DNA of 12,361 nucleotides from assembly GCA_910579135.1 (NCBI GenBank), contig CAJTTM010000053.1:1-12361 (forward strand), given 5' to 3'. The stretch is from an uncultured Erysipelotrichales bacterium (lineage in GTDB: Bacteria > Bacillota_I > Bacilli_A > Erysipelotrichales > Coprobacillaceae). The notes under the pieces are model-generated. The model made no database searches. It was not told where the DNA came from and saw nothing but the letters and a program-made list of their open reading frames with translations. Every line of letters starts with the position of its first letter. The stretch's first letter is position 1. The position numbers and the translations under genes were made by a program. Positions 7,014-12,361 of the stretch are shown piece after piece.

Positions 7014-8480
7014 ATGGGAAAAATAGGTGGATTTTTAGAAATAGATAGAGAAGATTTTACATCAGAAGATCCAATAGAAAGAATAAAACATTTCAATGAA
7101 TTTCATCACCCACTTTCTAAGAAAAAACAAAAAGAACAAGGTGCAAGATGTATGGATTGTGGTGTTCCGTTTTGTCAATATGGTCAAAAAGTTGGTCAAA
7201 TGGTTATTGGTTGTCCTTTAAATAACTTAATTCCAGAATGGAATGATTTAATATATAGGGGAAATGAAGAGCAGGCGTTAAATAGATTATTAAAAACAAA
7301 TAACTTTCCTGAATTTACTTCTAGAGTATGTCCTGCTTTATGCGAAAAAGCTTGTACATGTTCATTAAATGGAGATGCTGTGAGTGTTAGAGAAAATGAA
7401 TACGGCATTATTGAAAATGCTTTTGAAAAAGATTTGATAAAAGCTAAAATGCCAAGTGAAAGAAATGATAAAAAGATTGCAGTTATTGGCAGTGGACCTG
7501 CAGGTTTAGCTGCAGCAGATACTTTAAATAAAAGAGGATATGAGGTGGATGTCTATGAACGAGAAGATCGTCCAGGTGGATTATTGATGTATGGTATTCC
7601 TCAAATGAAGATTGAAAAGGATATCATTATGCGTCGTGTTCAAATGATGAAAGATGAAGGTGTTCATTTTATAATGAATACATATATTGAAACAAAGAAA
7701 CAAGCAACAAAGTTATTACAACAATATGATAGTATCGTTCTTGCATGTGGTTCTAGAGTCCCAAGAGATATTCAAGTTGAAGGAAGAAATGCATCTAATA
7801 TATTGTTTGCAGTAGATTATTTAACATCAATTACAAAATCATTATTAAATAGTCATTTTACTGATAAGAAATATTTCAATGTTAAAGATAAGAATGTTTT
7901 GATTATAGGAGGAGGGGACACTGGAAATGATTGTGTAGCAAGTGCTATTAGACATGGTTGTAAAAGTGTTATTCAATTAGAGATGATGGAAGAGGCACCG
8001 TTAGAAAGAGGGGAAGACAATCCATGGCCAGAGTGGCCTAATATAAAAAAAACAGATTATGGTCAACAAGAAAGCTTAGCAATCTTTCATAAAGATCCTC
8101 GAGTTTATCAAACAACTGTTTCTAGATTTATTTTAAATGATAAGAATGAAATAGAAAAGGCTGAACTAGTTAAATTAGAAAGAAAGCAAGGAAAAATGGT
8201 TCCTATTCAAGGAAGTGAGTATGTCATTGATGTTGATTTAGTATTGATTGCAGCTGGTTTTGTTGGTTGTGAATCAAAGATTACAAAGGCTTTTCAAGTT
8301 AAGCTCGATTCAAGAAATACAGTAGAGACATTAGAGCAAAGTTATAAAACAAATGTTGAAAAAGTATATACTGCTGGTGATATGCATCGAGGGCAATCAC
8401 TTGTTGTATGGGCAATTAAAGAAGGTAGAGAAGTTGCGAAAGAAATTGATAATGATTTAATGGGATATACAAATTTATAA
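7014..8480 (+). CDS. gltD: Glutamate synthase small (beta) subunit
   Basis: This 488-aa FAD protein oxidises NAD(P)H and passes electrons through iron-sulfur clusters to GltB. The N-terminal part has the cluster-ligand cysteines Cys46, Cys49, Cys54 and Cys67 (CMDCGVPFC, then GCPLNNLIPEW) and Cys106, Cys110 and Cys114 (VCPALCEKAC), with the family segment NNFPEFTSRVCP. A FAD-binding Rossmann motif VIGSGPAGLAAA (about 157-168) is followed by DRPGGLLMYGIPQMKIEK. The second nucleotide-binding fold has GGGDTGNDC (299-307). The C-terminal AGDMHRGQSLVVWAIKEGR closes the FAD site. The length is typical. The preference for NADPH over NADH is the family norm and is not read here. It follows gltB after two bases and ends at a strong terminator, completing a two-gene operon. 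Confidence 0.97.
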   Translation: MGKIGGFLEIDREDFTSEDPIERIKHFNEFHHPLSKKKQKEQGARCMDCGVPFCQYGQKVGQMVIGCPLNNLIPEWNDLIYRGNEEQALNRLLKTNNFPEFTSRVCPALCEKACTCSLNGDAVSVRENEYGIIENAFEKDLIKAKMPSERNDKKIAVIGSGPAGLAAADTLNKRGYEVDVYEREDRPGGLLMYGIPQMKIEKDIIMRRVQMMKDEGVHFIMNTYIETKKQATKLLQQYDSIVLACGSRVPRDIQVEGRNASNILFAVDYLTSITKSLLNSHFTDKKYFNVKDKNVLIIGGGDTGNDCVASAIRHGCKSVIQLEMMEEAPLERGEDNPWPEWPNIKKTDYGQQESLAIFHKDPRVYQTTVSRFILNDKNEIEKAELVKLERKQGKMVPIQGSEYVIDVDLVLIAAGFVGCESKITKAFQVKLDSRNTVETLEQSYKTNVEKVYTAGDMHRGQSLVVWAIKEGREVAKEIDNDLMGYTNL

Positions 8481-8511
8481 ACAGATGAATGATCATCTGT
8501 TTTCTTTTTTT
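8481..8511 (+). terminator. Intrinsic terminator of the gltBD operon
   Basis: ACAGATGA (8481-8488), loop ATGA, TCATCTGT (8493-8500), then TTTCTTTTTTT. The 8-bp perfect stem starts at the base after the gltD stop codon. Confidence 0.92.
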
Positions 8512-8577
8512 GGAAAACCAAAGAAATGATTGATGATTAAAGGTATACTGTTTTATGGATTAAGGAGGGGATACCAA

Positions 8578-9918
8578 TTGGAAAGTAGAGAATGGTTTAC
8601 AAATCAACAATTAAATGCTTTAATTATTCCATTGGTTATAGAACAATTACTAGCAATTACAGTTGGTTTTGCAGATACAGTTATGGTATCAAATGTTGGA
8701 GAATCTGCAGTCTCTGCAGTTTCTTTAGTTGATTCTATTAATATTTTATAAATTAATGTTTTTGCAGCCTTAGGAACAGGAGGAGCAGTTGTAGCTGCTC
8801 AGTTTATAGGACAGGGAGCAAAAGAAAAGGCAAGGTTTTCTGCAAGGCAATTAATGATCATTACTTTATTATTATCTTCTATTATTATGGTTATATGTTT
8901 AATATTGAATCAATCTTTATTAAGTTTAGTATTTGGAAAAGTTGATCAAGATGTTATGAATAATGCTGTAACTTATTTTTTCTTTTCTGCTATTTCATAT
9001 CCATTTATTGCTCTATTTAATTCTGGAGCAGCTTTATTTAGAGCTATTGGGAATTCAAAAATATCTATGATTAATTCGTTGGTTATGAATATTATTAATG
9101 TTGTATTAAATACCATTTTTATTTTTGGTTTTCATTTAGGGGTTTTAGGAGCAGTTGTTGCGACTTTAATTTCGAGAATGAGTGGATGTATTGTCATTAT
9201 GTATATGCTTAGAAATAGGAAGAACGATATTTATATAGATAATTATAAAAATTTAAAAATGGATTTGAGTTATATTAGTAAGATTCTTCAAATTGGAATT
9301 CCTTCAGGACTAGAAAATGGAATGTTTCAGTTTGGTAAGATATTAGTCCAAAGTTTGGTTGCGACTTTTGGGACTTATGCAATAGCAGCTAATGCTGTAT
9401 CAAGTAATTTAGCACAAATGATGATTATTCCAGGAACAGCAATTGGTTTAGCAATGGTAACAGTTGTTGGACAATGTGTAGGAGCTAATGAATATGAACA
9501 AGCATCAAATTTAGTTAAAAAATTAATGAAAATAACTTTTGTTTCTATGACTGTTTTAAGTTTAATGATTGCTTTACTTTCTCCTTATATATTCCCATTA
9601 TATGCCTTATCATCAAAAACAACAGATTTAGCTTATAGATGTGTTTGGCTCCATGCTATCTTTGCTTTTACAATATGGCCTTTAAGCTTTACTTTACCTA
9701 ATGCTCTTCGTGCAGCTAATGATGCTAAATATACAATGATCATTTCTATTGCTTCCATGTGGATATTTAGATATTGTTTTAGTTTTGTTTTAGGCAACCA
9801 ATTTGGTTTAGGTTTATTTGGTGTTTGGATAGCAGTGATCATAGATTGGGGTGTAAGAGCTATTTTCTTCATATATAGATATATGTCTGGAAAATGGAAG
9901 AATAAACAACTTGTATAA
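8578..9918 (+). pseudogene. MATE-family efflux transporter interrupted by one in-frame TAA
   Basis: From TTG 8578, preceded by AAGGAGGGG (8562-8570) at 7 bases, the frame reads as a full MATE protein of about 446 codons, the usual size. The only fault is TAA at 8749-8751 (codon 58). The N-terminal piece has ESREWFTNQQLNALIIPLVIEQLLA and FADTVMVSNVGESAVSAVSLVDSINIL. After the stop, the same frame continues at once with INVFAALGTGGAVVAAQFIGQG and then the rest of the hydrophobic, multi-helix protein, including GIPSGLENGMFQFGKI and ANAVSSNLAQMMIIPGTAIGLAMV. Relatives typically have a hydrophobic residue here, so TTA to TAA is the likely change. MATE proteins export cationic drugs or metabolites using Na+ or H+ gradients; the substrate is unknown. 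Restart at ATG 8854 (weak AAGG upstream) would lose the first helices. No other stop or frameshift is present, so the event is recent or a sequencing error. Confidence 0.88.
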
Positions 9919-9927
9919 TTTAAAAAA

Positions 9928-9952
9928 CTTCACATATAATTAGTGAAGGAGG
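9928..9952 (+). promoter_or_regulatory. Small dyad overlapping the ribosome site of the HPr-like gene
   Basis: CTTCAC (9928-9933) pairs with GTGAAG (9943-9948) across a 9-base loop. The 3' arm takes the first bases of the Shine-Dalgarno AAGGAGG (9946-9952). No T tract follows, so it is not a terminator. The loop contains TATAAT (9935-9940), with TTGTAT 18 bases upstream (9911-9916). A start from that promoter would fall almost on the ribosome site, so the role of this segment is uncertain. Confidence 0.35.
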
Positions 9953-9957
9953 AAATG

Positions 9958-10218
9958 ATGAAACGATTAATTATACATGTTACTAATCCAGTTGGATTAT
10001 ATGCTTCTCCTGCTGGAGAATTAGTTCAATTTGTAAAGCAGTTTCCTTGTTCTGTTCAATTAAGATATCAAGATAGAGAAGTGAATTTAAAATCAATGAT
10101 GGGAGTATTATCATTAGGAATTCCATCAAAGGCTCAAATTGAAATTTTAGTGAATGGATTACAAGAGAAACAAACAATGGATTTAATTGAAGATAAAATT
10201 CAAAGCTTACGTATTTAG
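9958..10218 (+). CDS. HPr-like protein lacking the phosphorylatable His15 (Crh-like)
   Basis: This 86-aa protein has the HPr (PtsH) fold pattern. ATG 9958 sits 5 bases after AAGGAGG; an ATG just upstream (9955) is too close to that site. With this start the family numbering fits exactly: the active-site loop that normally reads GLHARPA is GLYASPA, so His15 is Tyr and Arg17 is Ser. The regulatory site is intact: NLKSMMGVLSLGI puts Ser46 where HPr kinase/phosphorylase acts. Known HPr takes phosphate from enzyme I on His15; B. subtilis Crh lacks His15 (Gln) yet keeps Ser46 and works with CcpA. By analogy this protein cannot relay PTS phosphate on a histidine but could be a Ser46-P co-regulator; that is inference. 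It follows the MATE gene and ends in its own terminator. No enzyme I gene is next to it. Confidence 0.87.
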   Translation: MKRLIIHVTNPVGLYASPAGELVQFVKQFPCSVQLRYQDREVNLKSMMGVLSLGIPSKAQIEILVNGLQEKQTMDLIEDKIQSLRI

Positions 10219-10240
10219 CAGTCAATTGACTGCTTTTTTT
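10217..10240 (+). terminator. Intrinsic terminator after the HPr-like gene
   Basis: AGCAGTC (10217-10223), loop AATT, GACTGCT (10228-10234), then a T run to 10240. The 5' arm starts inside the TAG stop codon. The 3' arm contains TTGACT (10227-10232), a possible -35 for the next gene. Confidence 0.9.
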
Positions 10241-10254
10241 GAATATGGTAAGAT
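10227..10254 (+). promoter_or_regulatory. Possible promoter of the HAD-small protein-M19 run
   Basis: TTGACT (10227-10232), a 16-base spacer and TAAGAT (10249-10254). The -35 matches consensus at 5 of 6 positions, the -10 at 4 of 6. It is embedded in the preceding terminator and would give a leader of only about 10 bases. Read-through from the HPr-like gene is the alternative. Confidence 0.28.
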
Positions 10255-10270
10255 GTTTTTAGGTGATGTT

Positions 10271-11059
10271 ATGAAAGAAATGATTTGTTTTGATATAGAT
10301 GGAACATTGAGAGATAATTTAAAGCATGATGTTTCTTTTTCGACTTTAGAAGCTTTAAAAAAATTAAAAGGAAATGGTTATCGCATTGTGATTGCGACAG
10401 GAAGAGGAAAAGATTCATTGATGAAAACAGGAATAATGGATATTATTGATTGGGATGGTTATGTTTGTAATAATGGGCAAATTGTTATGGATTCTTTAAA
10501 ACATACGATTTATCATGCGACAATGAAAAAAGAAGCAGTTAAAGAGGTTTTAAGAGTTGCTGATGAAAATAATATGGTGACTTGTATTAAAGCAAAAAAA
10601 AGAAAGTTAAACAAAGAGGCAGATGAATATGCATTAACATCTTTAAAGTATTTCAATAATCCTTTACCAGAAGTAGGAAAGTATGAAGGTGAAGAAGTTG
10701 ATGCGATGATTGTTTATGGTCCATTAAAGCATACTTATGATGAATATAAACATATTGAGGGAATTTGTGTTTTACCAGGTGAATCAACTTATGCTGATAT
10801 AACTATTGCGAATGTCTCTAAAGCAACAGGAATCAAGAAATTATTAGAGTTATATAGTTTAAAAGAATATATTGCTTTTGGAGATTCTTTAAATGATATG
10901 TTTATGTTTAAAGAAGCAAAGTATAGTATTGCGATGGGGCAAGGAAATGAAACATTAAAAAAACAAGCAACTTATGTGACAACGGATATAGATCATCATG
11001 GGATTTATAATGGTTGTGTTCATTTTGGATTAATTGAGGGAGGAAAATATGGAGTATAA
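10271..11059 (+). CDS. Cof-type HAD-superfamily phosphatase (subfamily IIB)
   Basis: This 262-aa cytosolic hydrolase uses an aspartyl-phosphate intermediate and Mg2+. Motif I is FDIDGTL (nucleophile Asp8, acid/base Asp10), motif II is ATGR (42-45), motif III is the Lys in NVSKATGIKKLL (Lys184), and motif IV is GDSLNDMFMF (204-213). The insert between motifs II and III fits a C2-type cap, as in Cof/YidA-like enzymes that dephosphorylate sugar phosphates, flavin precursors or other small metabolites; the substrate cannot be read. The ending KEAKYSIAMGQGNETLKKQATYVTTDIDHHGIYNG is typical of the group. I chose ATG 10271 (AGGTG at 10261-10265) because it begins right before the first strand; the in-frame ATG 10253 is possible. 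Its 3' end overlaps the next gene by 11 bases, which suggests coupled translation. Confidence 0.92.
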   Translation: MKEMICFDIDGTLRDNLKHDVSFSTLEALKKLKGNGYRIVIATGRGKDSLMKTGIMDIIDWDGYVCNNGQIVMDSLKHTIYHATMKKEAVKEVLRVADENNMVTCIKAKKRKLNKEADEYALTSLKYFNNPLPEVGKYEGEEVDAMIVYGPLKHTYDEYKHIEGICVLPGESTYADITIANVSKATGIKKLLELYSLKEYIAFGDSLNDMFMFKEAKYSIAMGQGNETLKKQATYVTTDIDHHGIYNGCVHFGLIEGGKYGV

Positions 11060-11297
11060 TATTGAAAGTGCAACAAAGAAAGCACATGAAATGTATGTTT
11101 ATCAAGAAAGTGAAAAGGCTGATGAAAAAGATTCTTCTTTTGATGCTTTATGGCAAAGTATTTATGATGTTTGCCAGATTGCAAGTTATGGTATTATTGA
11201 TACAGTTGAAGAAGATGAACTTCAAGAAGCTATTGAATGGTTAAAAGAAACTCAATCACTAACAACTTTATATAAAGATTTTCAAATGTTATTTTAA
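11049..11297 (+). CDS. Acidic 82-aa protein of unknown function
   Basis: I do not recognise this protein. ATG 11049 has GGGAGG (11038-11043) 5 bases upstream and overlaps the end of the HAD gene by 11 bases. The product (MEYNIESATKKAHEMYVYQESEKADEKDSSFDALW...) is strongly acidic, has no signal peptide or long hydrophobic segment, and appears mostly helical. A central part around SFDALWQSIYDVCQIASYGIIDTVEEDELQEAIEWL could be two or three helices. It has one Cys and no metal or nucleotide motif. The stop TAA overlaps the ribosome site of the M19 gene. A real gene is supported by the strong ribosome site, the operon spacing on both sides and ordinary codon use. A small cytosolic accessory or regulatory protein is the most that can be said. 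Confidence 0.75.
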   Translation: MEYNIESATKKAHEMYVYQESEKADEKDSSFDALWQSIYDVCQIASYGIIDTVEEDELQEAIEWLKETQSLTTLYKDFQMLF

Positions 11298-11310
11298 GGA
11301 GGATGGAATA

Positions 11311-12291
11311 ATGAAAGTATGTGATATGCATTGTGATACGATTTATGAATTAAATGATCGTAGATTAAAGGGAAATGAATATAGTTTGTTATCTAATGAT
11401 TTAAATATTTCTATTGAAAAGATGACAAAAGGTGATTATTTGATTCAAAATTTTGCAATGTTTACTCATCTTAAAGAAAATAAAGATGTTGTTAAACATG
11501 TACAAGATATGATTGATACATTTTATTTAGAAGTAGATAAAAATAAAGATTATATAGGCGTAGTTTATTGTTATGATGATATTGTAAAAAATCAAAAGGA
11601 AAATAAGTTATCTGCACTGCTTACATTAGAAGAAGGAGCAGTTGTTAATGGGGATTTATCTTATTTAAGAAATTATTATCGTTTAGGAGTAAGAATGATT
11701 ACATTAACATGGAATTTTCCTAACAAAATAGGATATCCTAATTTTGATATTCATGGTGATAAACATGGATATAGAGAATGTGATGAGAAACATGGTTTAA
11801 CAGAATTTGGAATAGAGTATATTCAAGAAATGGAAAGATTAGGAATTATTATAGATGTTTCTCATTTATCAGATGCTGGTTTCTATGATGTATTAAAATA
11901 TACTAAAGCTCCATTTGTAGCTTCTCATTCTAATGCTAGAAGTCTTTGCCCACACGCTAGAAATATGAGTGATGATATGATCATTGAGCTTGCAAAACGA
12001 GGGGGAGTTATGGGAATCAATTATGCAGCTGATTTTTTAAGCGAGAATGCTCCTATGTCTACGATTGAAGATATGGTAAAACATATTGAATATATAAGAG
12101 ATTTAGCTGGTATTGATTGTATTGGTTTAGGTAGTGATTTTGACGGTATACCTCAAAATCTAGAAATGAAGGATTGTTCTTATTTACCAGAATTAGAAAA
12201 GGCTTTATATGCTCATGGTTTTAGTCAAGAGGATGTAGAAAAGATATTCTATAAGAATGTTTTAAGATTATATAAAGAAGTATTGAAATAA
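11311..12291 (+). CDS. Membrane dipeptidase (peptidase family M19) homologue
   Basis: This 326-aa zinc hydrolase belongs to the renal dipeptidase family, which cleaves dipeptides, often with tolerance for a D-residue at the second position. Metal-site signatures are complete: CDMHCDT (His7, Asp9), LLTLEEGA (bridging Glu, probably 108), IDVSHLSD (His185), VASHSNARSLCPHARNMSD (His206) and IGLGSDFDGI (Asp276/Asp278). TWNFPNKIGYPN and HGLTEFGIEYIQEMERLGI also fit the family. There is no signal peptide or lipid anchor, so a cytosolic enzyme is expected, as in many Bacillota; peptide scavenging or cell-wall dipeptide recycling are likely roles. The ribosome site AAGGAGG (11296-11302) is 8 bases before ATG 11311 and overlaps the previous stop codon, so it is the last gene of the run that starts with the HAD phosphatase. 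The length is usual for the bacterial enzymes. Confidence 0.94.
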   Translation: MKVCDMHCDTIYELNDRRLKGNEYSLLSNDLNISIEKMTKGDYLIQNFAMFTHLKENKDVVKHVQDMIDTFYLEVDKNKDYIGVVYCYDDIVKNQKENKLSALLTLEEGAVVNGDLSYLRNYYRLGVRMITLTWNFPNKIGYPNFDIHGDKHGYRECDEKHGLTEFGIEYIQEMERLGIIIDVSHLSDAGFYDVLKYTKAPFVASHSNARSLCPHARNMSDDMIIELAKRGGVMGINYAADFLSENAPMSTIEDMVKHIEYIRDLAGIDCIGLGSDFDGIPQNLEMKDCSYLPELEKALYAHGFSQEDVEKIFYKNVLRLYKEVLK

Positions 12292-12306
12292 CACTCATTG
12301 AGTGTT
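12290..12306 (+). terminator. First hairpin after the M19 gene
   Basis: AACACTC (12290-12296), loop ATT, GAGTGTT (12300-12306), then only TTC. The stem overlaps the stop codon. The T tract is poor, so this is a weak terminator or an mRNA 3'-end stabiliser placed before the stronger one. Confidence 0.5.
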
Positions 12307-12310
12307 TCAG

Positions 12311-12348
12311 ACTGTTGACAAAATAGAAAGTCAACAGTTTTTTGTTTT
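12311..12348 (+). terminator. Main intrinsic terminator after the M19 gene
   Basis: ACTGTTGAC (12311-12319) and GTCAACAGT (12330-12338) form a 9-bp perfect stem with a 10-base A-rich loop. A T run (12338-12343) and GTTTT follow. Confidence 0.88.
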
Positions 12349-12361
12349 CAAAAAGAAGAAT

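Noticed and set aside
6896..7408. Antisense open frames over the gltB-gltD junction and the gltD start
   Set aside because: Both are mirrored from real genes with conserved motifs, and neither has its own start signals.
8854..9918. Independent 354-aa transporter starting at ATG 8854
   Set aside because: Sequence between the TAA and this ATG is in frame and still MATE-like (INVFAALGTGGAVVAAQ), so this is the 3' part of one broken gene and would lack the first helices.
9983..10225. 80-codon open frame antisense to the HPr-like gene
   Set aside because: The plus-strand HPr family match, its ribosome site and its terminator explain this stretch.
10187..10270. Upstream extension of the HAD phosphatase
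   Set aside because: It would run through the end of the HPr-like gene and its terminator. The HAD fold begins at ATG 10271.
11062..11244. 60-codon open frame overlapping the small acidic protein
   Set aside because: Alternate frame with heavy Lys/Leu bias and no ribosome site of its own; the frame from 11049 has a strong one.

Overview
The window is very AT-rich, with dense short operons, strong AAGGAGG-type ribosome binding sites and many hairpin-plus-T-tract terminators. This points to a low-GC Bacillota (Firmicutes). Gut Erysipelotrichia/Coprobacillaceae-like or clostridial lineages fit, but the taxon is inferred from style only. Most of the content is chromosomal housekeeping metabolism. 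I see no phage, IS element, CRISPR array, tRNA or rRNA.

Layout. (1) 3-152: C-terminal end of a cell-wall-anchored surface protein with a doubled YPKT sorting-type motif, followed by a terminator. (2) 187-1548: a membrane-tethered, lipobox-less relative of family 5 (oligopeptide-type) solute-binding proteins. (3) 1595-2167, minus strand: a PduL-type phosphotransacylase that shares a bidirectional terminator with gene 2. (4) 2168-2487: a 320-bp divergent intergenic region holding the gltB promoter and a 27-nt all-A/T palindrome. (5) 2488-8480: the gltB-gltD operon for glutamate synthase, with a strong terminator. (6) 8578-9918: a MATE-family transporter gene interrupted by one in-frame TAA. (7) 9958-10218: an HPr-like protein in which His15 is Tyr and Arg17 is Ser but Ser46 is kept, i.e. 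a Crh-like regulatory paralogue. (8) 10271-12291: a three-gene run of a Cof-type HAD phosphatase, an unrecognised acidic 82-aa protein and an M19 dipeptidase, ending in two hairpins.

How the genes fit together. GltBD makes glutamate from glutamine and 2-oxoglutarate. PduL probably serves the acetyl-CoA/acetyl-phosphate node, since no microcompartment genes are nearby. The HPr-like protein looks like a catabolite-control signal that HPr kinase could phosphorylate on Ser46 but that cannot carry PTS phosphate on residue 15. The M19 peptidase and the solute-binding-like protein both touch peptide use, but they are in separate transcription units.

The items most worth a second look are the His-less HPr, the MATE nonsense codon and the perfect A/T palindrome between pduL and gltB. 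I found no convincing undescribed multi-gene system; most of the window is ordinary.
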